Of a stretch of 64,000 nt of DNA, positions 24,138 to 32,197 are shown in pieces. The notes below the pieces were generated by a model. The model made no database searches. It was not told the origin of the DNA and saw only the letters and a list, made by a program, of their open reading frames with translations. The first letter of the stretch is position 1. Each line of letters opens with the position of its first letter. The stretch spans positions 496,001 to 560,000 of the forward strand of contig NZ_VOEJ01000001.1 of NCBI RefSeq assembly GCF_007846085.1, read 5' to 3'. The position numbers and the translations under genes are program-made. Source of the stretch: Mucilaginibacter pallidiroseus. Its GTDB lineage: Bacteria > Bacteroidota > Bacteroidia > Sphingobacteriales > Sphingobacteriaceae.

Positions 24138-25460
24138 AGCTTTAATGGTGCGTTTTTGGGTCTCAAAATCAATATGCACCAGGCCAAAGCGCGGGTGGAA
24201 GCCTTCGGCCCATTCAAAATTATCGGTAAGCGTCCAAACAAAGTAACCGCTTACTTTACACCCTTCATTCTTTGCTTTTAACAATTGCTTTAAGGCAGCT
24301 TGTATATAATTAAGGCGCTTGGTGTCATTAATCTCACCGTTAGCAAATTCATCCGGGAAAGCCGCACCATTTTCTGTTATGATAATCTTTTTTATTTGTT
24401 TATAAGCGTTGAATTTCTTTAATATCTCGTACACAGATTGCGGATACACTTCCCATTTCATGGTGGTAAGTTCAACGTTGCGGTTTTCGGCTTTCACTAA
24501 CCGGGCACCTATGTACGGCGTAAAAAATGAATACTTTACAATTTCGCGTGTGTAGTTTTGTAGCCCGATAAAATCAAAATCAAAACTGAGGTTATCCTCA
24601 TCGCCGGGCTTGAAATATTTAAAAATGCCCTTAAGCGAACTAATCTCCGTTGTTGGATATCCAAGGCCGAGAATGGGTTCAATAAAAAGGCGGTTTATTA
24701 AGGCATCGGCACGTTTTGCGGCGGCAACATTGCGGGGTTTATCATTGTAAGGCTCAATGTGCGAGCACGAGAACGTAGTTCCCAAAATTGCCTGCGGCAG
24801 TAATTTGCGTAACACTTTTGCACCGGCAACAATGCTTAACACCACATGATGCACTACCGGTAAAAAGTTACGTAGCCCTGTGCGGCCCGGTGCATGTATG
24901 CCAAAAAAGTAACCGGCGCCGCTAAATACGGCAGGTTCGTTCATAACCATCCAGTGTTTTACACGATCGCCAAAGCTTTTGGCACAAACTGTTGCAAACT
25001 CGGTAAACCAGGTTATCGACTCGCGATTTGTCCATCCGCCTTTGTCTTCCAAAACTTGCGGTAAATCCCAATGGTAAATGGTGAGCCATGGCTCAACGCC
25101 AACTTCAAGGCAATAATTAATAACCTTATTGTAATGTGCTATGCCGGCCTGATTTATTTCCCCGGTGCCGTTTGGTAAAATGCGGGTCCAGGCGATTGAA
25201 AACCGAAAATTTGGAATGTTGAGCTGCTTTACAAGATCTATGTCTCTTTTATAGTCCTCATAAAAACGACAGGCGTGTACAGGTGTATCGCCATTCAAAA
25301 CCCTACCTTTTTTAGCAGTAAATGTATCCCATATCGAGGGGCTTTTGCCATCGGCGTCGCATGAGCCTTCGGTTTGCAGGGCAGCGGTTGATACGCCCCA
25401 GGCAAAGTCTTCTCCAAAAAGTTGCCTGGTAAAAGTAGTGTCGGGAGTTTCGCTTGTCAT
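24105..25460 (-). CDS. Glycoside hydrolase family 1 beta-glucosidase
   Basis: A 451-residue GH1 retaining beta-glycosidase (beta-glucosidase or related). The N-terminal signature DFAWGVSTAALQTEGS, the acid/base glutamate E175 in VMNEPAVF and the nucleophile E363 in IITENGAAF are all in place, with GYFVWTLTDNFEWAEGFHPRFGLVHID near the C-terminus. No signal peptide is seen, so it probably acts in the cytoplasm on imported oligosaccharides. Length is standard. It is convergent with the kinase gene, sharing 33 nt at the 3' ends. A possible 29-codon gene lies upstream on the same strand. Confidence 0.95.
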   Translation of the reverse strand: MTSETPDTTFTRQLFGEDFAWGVSTAALQTEGSCDADGKSPSIWDTFTAKKGRVLNGDTPVHACRFYEDYKRDIDLVKQLNIPNFRFSIAWTRILPNGTGEINQAGIAHYNKVINYCLEVGVEPWLTIYHWDLPQVLEDKGGWTNRESITWFTEFATVCAKSFGDRVKHWMVMNEPAVFSGAGYFFGIHAPGRTGLRNFLPVVHHVVLSIVAGAKVLRKLLPQAILGTTFSCSHIEPYNDKPRNVAAAKRADALINRLFIEPILGLGYPTTEISSLKGIFKYFKPGDEDNLSFDFDFIGLQNYTREIVKYSFFTPYIGARLVKAENRNVELTTMKWEVYPQSVYEILKKFNAYKQIKKIIITENGAAFPDEFANGEINDTKRLNYIQAALKQLLKAKNEGCKVSGYFVWTLTDNFEWAEGFHPRFGLVHIDFETQKRTIKASGHWYRNFLG

Positions 25461-25528
25461 TTACGTGGGCTGATATACGCCCAAAATGTGCAATATAATT
25501 GTATTAGTAAAGCTTAAAGTAAAAATAC

Positions 25529-25618
25529 TTAGTGCTTAAATGACGAACGCATGCTTTTAAGAAATAACCATTCGCGGAAATCGCTAACCAGTTGTGAGAG
25601 CAAAGTGATGATTTTCAT
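25529..25618 (-). CDS. Possible 29-residue small protein
   Basis: A 29-codon ORF whose product begins MKIITLLSQLVSDFREWLFL and ends KSMRSSFKH. It is amphipathic, with a hydrophobic first half and a basic tail, and is preceded by TATCTTTA (25640-25647, minus strand), one base off the -7 consensus, at a normal distance of about 21 nt from the ATG. It lies upstream of the GH1 gene on the same strand in an otherwise empty gap of nearly 300 bp. I do not recognise it; conservation in relatives would decide whether it is real. Confidence 0.35.
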   Translation of the reverse strand: MKIITLLSQLVSDFREWLFLKSMRSSFKH

Positions 25619-25739
25619 GGTGCATTGTTTTAATTGTTATAAAGATAATGGCCGCTTATAAGCTTATGGTAACGTTTATATTATGTAATTATTAACACAG
25701 TTTTGAATACCGAGGCCGTGTTATTGCCCAAAGGTTGAC

Positions 25740-25747
25740 TACATTTG
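25740..25747 (+). promoter_or_regulatory. -7 promoter box of the DinB-like gene (leaderless geometry)
   Basis: TACATTTG, exact TAnnTTTG match, with 7 nt between its G and the ATG at 25755. Confidence 0.6.
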
Positions 25748-25754
25748 CCCTGTG

Positions 25755-26225
25755 ATGAAAAGCCATTTCTTACGCCTGTTCGATTATGACTGTTACGCTA
25801 ACCGCGCAATGAATGAATTGATTGTGAAATATGGAGCTCCGGGTAACTCAGCCACGCTTATGGCGCATTTGCTTACTACACCACAGGTATGGTTACAGCG
25901 TTGTAAATCAGTGCAGGCACACACCGGCCCCGTATGGCCCGACCTGCCCGTGGAGTCTTTCGCGGCTATAATTGAGCAAAACCATACCGACTGGACAGAA
26001 TTTTTGAGCGGTTTAAAGGAAGCTGATTATAGCAGGGTTATAACCTACACCCGTACAACAGGTGAGTTTTATGAAAACATTTTAAGCGATATAATAGCGC
26101 ATGTTATTAATCATGGTACACATCACCGGTCAAAAATTGGGCAGCAGCTCAAGCTAAACCAGTTAGTAACATTGCCACCAACCGACTATGTAATTTATCG
26201 CCGTGAGGCAGACCAAAACTTATAA
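25755..26225 (+). CDS. DinB/YfiT-family putative metal-dependent protein, cytoplasmic
   Basis: A 156-residue four-helix-bundle protein of the DinB superfamily, whose members bind a divalent metal through three histidines; several are thiol transferases or hydrolases, most are uncharacterised. The candidate metal ligands are an N-terminal His in LMAHLLTTPQVW and the pair in HVINHGTHHRSKIGQQL. The ATG at 25755 is preferred; a GTG one codon upstream is possible. Downstream genes encode a lipoprotein, SCO1 and cytochrome c on the same strand 10 bp away, so they may share this promoter. Confidence 0.88.
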   Translation: MKSHFLRLFDYDCYANRAMNELIVKYGAPGNSATLMAHLLTTPQVWLQRCKSVQAHTGPVWPDLPVESFAAIIEQNHTDWTEFLSGLKEADYSRVITYTRTTGEFYENILSDIIAHVINHGTHHRSKIGQQLKLNQLVTLPPTDYVIYRREADQNL

Positions 26226-26235
26226 TATACTTATC

Positions 26236-26646
26236 ATGAAGAAACTATTTACCCTTGCCGCTCTGAGTTTCGTGTTAGCATCATGTACTGACAATAAAGT
26301 TGAAGAGCAAAACCTGCTTAAAGAAGTTATTAAAGTACATGACCGTGTTATGGCCAAAGATGAACTCATCATTGTAAACAAGATGATGCTAGATGCTTTG
26401 ATCCTTAAAAACATAAGCACCGGTGTTACCGAGAAGGCCCGGGTGCTGGATGCTTCTTTAGATAGTGCCGATACCCGCATGGAAGGCTGGATGCATAAGT
26501 TTGATGCCGAAAACAAAGGCAAGTCGCATGACGAGGTTATGGCATACCTTACCGCTCAGAAAAAGGAGATAGAACACATCGACAGCTTGTTTAACATCTC
26601 AATAAAAAAGGCTGCCGATTTTATTAAAGAAAACCCTACCAAATGA
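26236..26646 (+). CDS. Lipoprotein of unknown function next to SCO1
   Basis: A 136-residue lipoprotein with signal peptide and lipobox LASC, Cys17. The mature part is mostly charged amphipathic helix (NLLKEVIKVHDRVMAKDELI, and later DEVMAYLTAQKKEIEHIDSL), consistent with a helical bundle. I do not recognise a named family. Its stop overlaps the SCO1 start as ATGA (26643-26646), so it is translated together with SCO1 and cytochrome c and may help copper delivery or respiratory assembly; that role is inferred from context only. Confidence 0.82.
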   Translation: MKKLFTLAALSFVLASCTDNKVEEQNLLKEVIKVHDRVMAKDELIIVNKMMLDALILKNISTGVTEKARVLDASLDSADTRMEGWMHKFDAENKGKSHDEVMAYLTAQKKEIEHIDSLFNISIKKAADFIKENPTK

Positions 26647-27308
26647 GAAATGTTACCCTGGCAGCATTAGTGCTGCTAACCACATTTACCGCCTGTAAAT
26701 TTAACGACCCCGAGAAACCGAAACTACCAATAATGGGACAGCGTGATGCCGTTACCCGCGTGGTTAACGGTAAGGAAGTAGTTGATACCGTATATAAAAC
26801 TATCCCGGCCTTTAAATTTGTAAACCAATACGGCGATAGCATAACCAATAAAAGCCTCGACGGATACGTTTATGTTGCCGATTTCTTTTTTACCACCTGC
26901 CCTTCCATATGCCCGGTTATGCATCGTAACATGCTTAAAATTTACGATACCTACAAAGATGTAAAGGATTTTAAGATCATATCGCACACCATCGATCCGA
27001 AGCATGACAGTGTTGAGGTATTGAAAAAATACGCTGATAAACTTGGCATTAGTGGTAATAATTGGTGGTTGTTACAAGGTAAAAAAGAAGAAACCTACAC
27101 CCTTGGCCAAAAAGATTACCTGGTGGCTGTAATGCAAGACAATGGCGCCCCCGGCGGTTACGTACACCAAGGCTGGTTTGTGTTGATAGATAAAGATAAA
27201 CGCATCCGTGGATACTACGATGGCACTGACGAAAAGCAGGTTGAAAAACTAAGCGGCGACATCAAAATATTATTGGATGAGTATAACACTGCCGAAAAAC
27301 CCGAATGA
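26643..27308 (+). CDS. SCO1/SenC-family copper chaperone lipoprotein
   Basis: A 221-residue membrane-anchored thioredoxin-fold protein that delivers copper to cytochrome c oxidase or maintains its cysteines. The lipobox cysteine is C18 (TFTAC). The copper site is the CxxxC at C86 and C90 (TTCPSICPVMHRNM) together with H175 in GGYVHQGWFVLID. All three ligands are present, so the protein looks functional. ATGA overlaps on both sides join it to the upstream lipoprotein and the downstream cytochrome c. Terminal oxidase genes themselves are not in the window. Confidence 0.95.
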   Translation: MRNVTLAALVLLTTFTACKFNDPEKPKLPIMGQRDAVTRVVNGKEVVDTVYKTIPAFKFVNQYGDSITNKSLDGYVYVADFFFTTCPSICPVMHRNMLKIYDTYKDVKDFKIISHTIDPKHDSVEVLKKYADKLGISGNNWWLLQGKKEETYTLGQKDYLVAVMQDNGAPGGYVHQGWFVLIDKDKRIRGYYDGTDEKQVEKLSGDIKILLDEYNTAEKPE

Positions 27309-27721
27309 AATTCAAGGTAATAGCTTTATTGGTTGCTTTCATATCGCTGATTGCTGCATGCAAAAGCGATGAGCAACAAGAATTTATGCGTTATTATAAC
27401 GGCGGCAATTTGCTTTACAAGCAGCATTGCCAAAACTGCCATGGGGCGCAAGGTCAGGGGTTATCGCAACTTATCCCTCCCCTAACAGATTCTGTTTACC
27501 TGAAAACTAATCGTGAGAAACTTTCATGCTTGGTTAATTATGGAATTGAGGAAAATGTGGTGGTTATCAATAAAAAAGCCTACCAGGGCAGTATGCCCGC
27601 AACGGATCTGCCTCCTGTTGATATTGCCAAAGTGCTCACTTATATAAACAATTCATTTGGTAATAAGTTGGGGTTGATTAATGTTGAAACCGTAGAAAAA
27701 CACCTTGCCGCCTGTAAGTAA
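27305..27721 (+). CDS. Cytochrome c-type lipoprotein
   Basis: A 138-residue class I cytochrome c with a lipoprotein signal (lipobox IAAC, Cys19). The haem-binding CxxCH is C42-C45-H46 (HCQNCHGAQGQGLS) and the likely distal ligand is M97 in YQGSMPATDLP. The sequence resembles small c-type electron carriers that accept haem c in the periplasm and donate electrons to oxidases. ATGA overlap with SCO1 suggests coupled translation and a respiratory role. It precedes the RNase P RNA gene. Confidence 0.92.
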   Translation: MKFKVIALLVAFISLIAACKSDEQQEFMRYYNGGNLLYKQHCQNCHGAQGQGLSQLIPPLTDSVYLKTNREKLSCLVNYGIEENVVVINKKAYQGSMPATDLPPVDIAKVLTYINNSFGNKLGLINVETVEKHLAACK

Positions 27722-27761
27722 TCGTATTGATTTAACGGAGAGTACACAAGTATAAATTACC

Positions 27762-27769
27762 TATCTTTG
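27762..27769 (+). promoter_or_regulatory. -7 promoter box of rnpB
   Basis: TATCTTTG, exact TAnnTTTG match, a few nt before the predicted 5' end of the RNase P RNA. Confidence 0.7.
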
Positions 27770-27772
27770 TAC

Positions 27773-28145
27773 CGCAAAACGTTCTATCGCTGCCCTGTTT
27801 GGGGCGGAGGAAAGTCCGGGCAACACAGAGCATCCTGCTTCCTAACGGGAAGGCGCCGGCAGCCGGCGACAGCAAGTGCCACAGAGAATATACCGCCCGC
27901 AAGGGTAAGGGTGAAAACGTGAGGTAAGAGCTCACGGCTTTTCCGGGCGACCGGAATTGCGGTAAACCTCAGGAGTTGAAAAACCAAATAGGTTCTGAAA
28001 GCGGGGCTGCTCGCTCCCACTTACGGCTTTGGCTGTAAAGTTCAGAATGGGTAGGTTGATTGAATTTGCCGGCGACGGTAAAACCAGATTAATGATAGAA
28101 GCTCTGTAAAGAGTACAGAACCCGGCTTACAGATTTGCTGCTGTA
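27773..28145 (+). ncRNA. rnpB: RNase P RNA component, bacterial class A
   Basis: The catalytic RNA that removes 5' leaders from pre-tRNA. The conserved P4 strand and flank GAGGAAAGTCCGGGC is at about 27806-27820, CACAGAGAATA follows in the middle, and the matching 3' strand ACAGAACCCGGCTTACAG is near 28115-28132. GCAAA (27774-27778) can pair with TTTGC (28134-28138) as the outer part of helix P1, which sets the ends to within a few bases. A -7 box precedes it and a strong terminator follows. No protein ORF competes. Confidence 0.95.
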
Positions 28146-28146
28146 T

Positions 28147-28170
28147 AAAATCCCCCGCAAGGGGGATTTT
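28147..28170 (+). terminator. rnpB terminator
   Basis: AAAATCCCCC (28147-28156), GCAA tetraloop, GGGGGATTTT (28161-28170), followed by ATTGTTT. A perfect 10-bp stem. Confidence 0.9.
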
Positions 28171-28332
28171 ATTGTTTAGAAAAAGTGCTAAAAATTTAAA
28201 TATTTGTGCTATCGCGCTAACAACCATCCTCCAATTCAACCACTCTCCACTCACTGAACCACAGTGTTTAAAAAACTATACATTTTTATATATTAGGCGC
28301 AAACATTCTACCTCCAATTCAGTTTAAAACAC

Positions 28333-29721
28333 ATGGCTAAAATTTTAATAATTGATGATGAACGGTCTATCCGTAGTACACTTCGTGAAATATTAGAGTA
28401 CGAAGATTATACGGTTGAAGATGTGGATAATGGCGTGGACGGCCTTGAGATGATCCGCAAGAACGATTACGACCTGGTGCTTTGCGACATAAAAATGAAC
28501 CGCATGGATGGTATGGAAGTACTAACCGAAGGTTTAAACATAAAGCCCGATCTGCCTTTCATCATGATATCCGGCCACGGAACCGTGGAAACAGCCGTTG
28601 AAGCCAGCAAAAAAGGTGCATTTGATTTTATATCTAAACCACCTGATTTGAACCGCTTATTAATTACCGTTCGTAACGCCCTTGACAGGGGAAGCCTGGT
28701 TGTTGAAGCCAAAGTATTAAAACGTAAAGTATCAAAGGTACGCCCCATCCTTGGCGAGTCTCAGGGTATAGTAAGGATTAAAGAAACCATCGAGCGCGTT
28801 GGCCCTACAGATGCACGTGTATTGGTTACCGGTGCAAATGGTAGCGGTAAAGAGCTTGTAGCACGTTGGCTGCATGAAAAATCGAACCGTTCAAACGGGC
28901 CTATCATCGAGGTAAACTGTGCCGCTATCCCTTCCGAGTTAATTGAAAGCGAGTTGTTTGGGCACGAAAAGGGCTCATTTACATCGGCAATAAAACAACG
29001 TATTGGTAAGTTTGAATCAGCCAATGGAGGTACTTTATTCCTGGATGAGATTGGTGATATGAGCCAATCGGCACAGGCCAAAGTACTGCGCGCCTTGCAG
29101 GAAAATAAAATTACGCGTGTAGGTGGCGAAAAGGAAATTGATGTTGATGTACGTGTAGTAGCGGCCACAAACAAGGATTTGCTGAAAGAAATTGAAGCCG
29201 GTAATTTCCGTATGGACTTGTACCACCGCTTAAGTGTTATTTTGATACACGTCCCACCACTTACGGAGCGTCGCGACGATATTGGTTTACTTACGCAAGC
29301 GTTTCTTGAAGAGATATGCACAGAGTATGGTATGCCTACTAAAAAAATATCTGACGCGGCACTTGAAGCGCTAAAATCACTACCATGGACAGGTAACATC
29401 CGTGAATTGCGCAACATGGTTGAGCGCTTAATTATCTTGAGTGATAAGATTATCACAGATAGCGATGTAAAGGCTTTTGCCAATCCGTCTGCCCCCGCTG
29501 TTGCAGCCCCTGCAGATGCAGCAACCGCACCGGCACCGCAAACCAACTATGATCAATTTACCAATTTCCAGGAGTATAAAGATTACGCCGAACGCGAATA
29601 CATCAAGTTCAAGCTGGAGAAGAACAATTGGAACGTATCAAAAACTGCGGATGATATAGATATTCAACGCAGTCACTTATATAGCAAGATTGAGAAATTT
29701 GGTTTAAAACGTGGAGAGTAA
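28333..29721 (+). CDS. NtrC-family response regulator (sigma-54 activator type) with altered GAFTGA loop
   Basis: A 462-residue three-domain regulator. The receiver domain (1-120) has the phospho-acceptor D52 in LVLCDIKMNRMDG. The AAA+ domain has Walker A GANGSGKE at 167-174 and Walker B TLFLDEIGD starting at 234. The loop that contacts sigma-54 reads GSFTSA (214-219) instead of GAFTGA, so the contact may be altered. A Pro/Ala-rich linker (about 387-405) leads to a Fis-type helix-turn-helix (KNNWNVSKTADDIDIQRSHL). It lacks an adjacent kinase gene. A bidirectional terminator separates it from the convergent DUF3095 gene. Similar regulators with this loop are, as I recall, widespread in Bacteroidota. 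Confidence 0.93.
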   Translation: MAKILIIDDERSIRSTLREILEYEDYTVEDVDNGVDGLEMIRKNDYDLVLCDIKMNRMDGMEVLTEGLNIKPDLPFIMISGHGTVETAVEASKKGAFDFISKPPDLNRLLITVRNALDRGSLVVEAKVLKRKVSKVRPILGESQGIVRIKETIERVGPTDARVLVTGANGSGKELVARWLHEKSNRSNGPIIEVNCAAIPSELIESELFGHEKGSFTSAIKQRIGKFESANGGTLFLDEIGDMSQSAQAKVLRALQENKITRVGGEKEIDVDVRVVAATNKDLLKEIEAGNFRMDLYHRLSVILIHVPPLTERRDDIGLLTQAFLEEICTEYGMPTKKISDAALEALKSLPWTGNIRELRNMVERLIILSDKIITDSDVKAFANPSAPAVAAPADAATAPAPQTNYDQFTNFQEYKDYAEREYIKFKLEKNNWNVSKTADDIDIQRSHLYSKIEKFGLKRGE

Positions 29722-29740
29722 CAACATTAAGCCATAAACA

Positions 29741-29771
29741 AATGCCCGGTATCTAAAACATATCGGGCATT
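29741..29771. terminator. Bidirectional terminator
   Basis: AATGCCCG (29741-29748) pairs with CGGGCATT (29764-29771), extended by weaker A-T pairs, between the regulator and the convergent DUF3095 gene; CTTATTTT follows on the + strand. Confidence 0.75.
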
Positions 29772-29777
29772 CTTATT

Positions 29778-30926
29778 TTAATGGTTTAGCTTACTTTTAA
29801 GCATCCTGGCTGCCTGGGTATAACCACCTTCAGAACCATCCACAAAGTGGATGTGCCCATCTTTAAGATTTCGCACATAGCATGACATGATGGAGGCGTT
29901 ACTGATATGCATGCCAAAAGTTATGGATCCTTCGGCCTCCAGCTTATCAAGTACATCCTGCAAAGCTTTGCGCTGTTGCACCGTGCCGGATATTACGGTG
30001 TTAATTCTGCCGTCTATCACCAGCGTATCCGCAGCTTCTACAAGGCTTTTAAGATAACGGCGCCCGCTTGCTGTGCGAAAATAAATCCGCCCATAAGCCA
30101 TAATAAACCACTCTTTAATAAGCTGCAGCCAATTCACCTTGCCAAGCTTAGCCCTCATTTCAATACCGAGCCGCGCGAAGGTAGCATTGAGCCTTAATTT
30201 GCTTATGGATATGGGTTGCCTTTTAAACAGGGGCCCATAAATGTTATCTATGGCGTCCATTACTTTGCCAAACGCTTCAGACTGTTCTGCATTTTTGGCA
30301 ACAACCAACAGCGTCACAATTTCTTCTTTGTTTTTAGGCGGACCAATGCGATCCCAACGGCATTGCATACCGGTAAGGTCAAACTCCTCGATTTCTGATA
30401 CCTCCGTCGAAAGAAGCGCCTGGGGGCCTTTAATCAGTTGTTCGGCATAGCTTAAGCCACTGCCCAACAATACCGGAATGGTAAAGGACTTGGATATGCT
30501 GTGTTTAGCTATATGTAAACCGGCATTATTTTTATAAACATCCTCCACACTTACTATTCCTGCACGAAGATCGAGCTTAAAGTTGTTGTAGGTGTTTGTC
30601 TTAAATGCTGATAGTGCCTGCATAACATTGTCTGCAATATGCGCGGGTACTATAAAGGTTGCCCCATCGCCCCCAAAGAAAAACGGAATGGTTATATCTG
30701 CAGCATAAACTATATTTAAAACAGTAACAATAGTACCCGTTGCAATAAGGTTAACATCATGGTGCCGGCCATTTAATATGGCATTTGTTGAACCTTTGAT
30801 GTCCGTAATAATTACCGACCAGCTATCCGGTACATCTGCAAACAGGCCCGGCGTAGCAAATAGTTGGCAAAGTGATAAATCGCTTGCCGGCAAATCAGTA
30901 TAAAAGCGGTTATCCTTAGTTGGCAT
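29778..30926 (-). CDS. DUF3095 family protein with nucleotide-cyclase-like motifs
   Basis: A 382-residue cytoplasmic protein of the DUF3095 family. The N-terminal half has VIITDIKGSTNAIL (D42) and, about 40 residues on, FFFGGDGATFIVP (G85-G88). This spacing and pattern resemble the two metal-binding aspartate regions of class III adenylyl/guanylyl cyclases (F-D-I-x-G-[FS]-T and G-D-G). The C-terminal half (about 200-382) has no motif I know. Family function is, as far as I know, not established. It stands alone; a TATGTTTA near-match to the -7 box lies 6-8 nt upstream of the ATG. Confidence 0.78.
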   Translation of the reverse strand: MPTKDNRFYTDLPASDLSLCQLFATPGLFADVPDSWSVIITDIKGSTNAILNGRHHDVNLIATGTIVTVLNIVYAADITIPFFFGGDGATFIVPAHIADNVMQALSAFKTNTYNNFKLDLRAGIVSVEDVYKNNAGLHIAKHSISKSFTIPVLLGSGLSYAEQLIKGPQALLSTEVSEIEEFDLTGMQCRWDRIGPPKNKEEIVTLLVVAKNAEQSEAFGKVMDAIDNIYGPLFKRQPISISKLRLNATFARLGIEMRAKLGKVNWLQLIKEWFIMAYGRIYFRTASGRRYLKSLVEAADTLVIDGRINTVISGTVQQRKALQDVLDKLEAEGSITFGMHISNASIMSCYVRNLKDGHIHFVDGSEGGYTQAARMLKSKLNH

Positions 30927-31022
30927 GTCTAAACATACGTATAAATTATGTTGCCTGTTTTAATTGACATCAAAAATAACCGACACTAAAATGCTATTTT
31001 TATCAATACATATTCTACAATT

Positions 31023-32186
31023 ATGAAACTGGCCTGCCTATCGTCACTTCTACTTCTTTTTTCTTTGAATACTTACGCACAGCATAAACTATCCGTTATA
31101 AGGGCTACTTCAAGGCGCGTAGCAATTAATGATGGCGGCTATCTGGATAGAAACGCATGGTCGCTTTCGCCCGGCATAAAACCTGATGTTTATACGGCCG
31201 ATCGTACCCGTGAAACAAAGTGGGTCACCTTTTATACAGACATTGATTCGATAAAAGTAAAAGTTAAGCCCGGCTCAAAATTCAACTTTGTGGTATTGCT
31301 TAACGGGAAAGATTCGTGCTATACACAGATTGCAAGCGCTATACCCGCCAATGCGCATTCGCCCACAAACAAGATAGATACCATACCTTTTACACTTACC
31401 GCCTACAACGCAATAGCTGTAAAAGCAGTATTAAATAAGACAGATACCTTAAAATTGCATTTTGATTTAAGTTCATTTGATTTCCATTTAACCAAAGATG
31501 CTATCTTAAATAAAACACATTTGCTGGCTAACACATCTGCGCCAGATTACAGGAGATTGAATGCCACTAAAACCCTGCAGATGGGTACCATGGTGTTAAA
31601 CGATGCTCCTGTTTTATCAACTAATATAACCGCAAAGGAAATGGATGGCCGTTTTGGCTGGAACGTATTTGAAGGCAAACAGATTGCGCTTGATTACGAC
31701 AAAGGCTTGATAATCGTTCGGTCGAAACCCGCAAAAGTTGGCCGTGAGTACGGTAGGTCGAAACTTTGCTTTGTACGTTCGTTTCCCTATGCTACCGGCT
31801 TTATAGTGATAGGCGGCAAAAGGATTACCGGTAATTTTGCTATGGATACGGGATCTGAACAGGCCGTGATTTTAGATAGCAGCTGGGCTGCCACACAAAA
31901 GCAAATGGTAAGCTTAAAGGTAATAAAGTCGTCATACATAAGTGATCCTCGCGGGGTAAAGTATGAGATCAAAGTAGTGTCGGTACCGCAGTTAATGCTT
32001 AATGGTTTGAGTCTGACAAACGTACCGACACTTATCTTAAACAGGCAAAACCCTTTAGGCATCGAAATTAATTACCTTGGCAACGATGTTTTAAAACGCT
32101 TTAATATCATCATAGATTTTAAAAATGATTACCTGTACTTAAAGCCTAATAAGTACATGAGCGAGAAATATTATACCAATTCGTAA
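31023..32186 (+). CDS. Exported aspartyl-protease-like (retropepsin-fold) protein
   Basis: A 387-residue secreted protein with a signal peptide ending NTYAQ at about residue 20. The first half (about 25-150) is a domain seen before several Bacteroidota hydrolases, with DGGYLDRNAWSLSPGIKPD and a beta-rich part around KFNFVVLLNGKDSC. The second half is a pepsin/retropepsin-like domain with the catalytic triplet NFAMDTGSEQAVILD (D275) and the C-terminal LGNDVLKRFNIIIDFKND typical of gag-pol-like aspartyl proteases, where one DTGS per chain implies dimer action. It is followed at 11 bp by the EcsC gene. Confidence 0.85.
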   Translation: MKLACLSSLLLLFSLNTYAQHKLSVIRATSRRVAINDGGYLDRNAWSLSPGIKPDVYTADRTRETKWVTFYTDIDSIKVKVKPGSKFNFVVLLNGKDSCYTQIASAIPANAHSPTNKIDTIPFTLTAYNAIAVKAVLNKTDTLKLHFDLSSFDFHLTKDAILNKTHLLANTSAPDYRRLNATKTLQMGTMVLNDAPVLSTNITAKEMDGRFGWNVFEGKQIALDYDKGLIIVRSKPAKVGREYGRSKLCFVRSFPYATGFIVIGGKRITGNFAMDTGSEQAVILDSSWAATQKQMVSLKVIKSSYISDPRGVKYEIKVVSVPQLMLNGLSLTNVPTLILNRQNPLGIEINYLGNDVLKRFNIIIDFKNDYLYLKPNKYMSEKYYTNS

Positions 32187-32197
32187 CCAGACAATCA

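Noticed and set aside
27732..28254. Minus-strand open frames over the RNase P RNA region
   Set aside because: They run antisense to clear rnpB consensus elements and encode no recognisable protein.
28761..29546. 261-codon minus-strand frame inside the NtrC-type regulator
   Set aside because: Its Ser/Ala/Leu-rich product is the reverse of conserved AAA+ codons, with no promoter.
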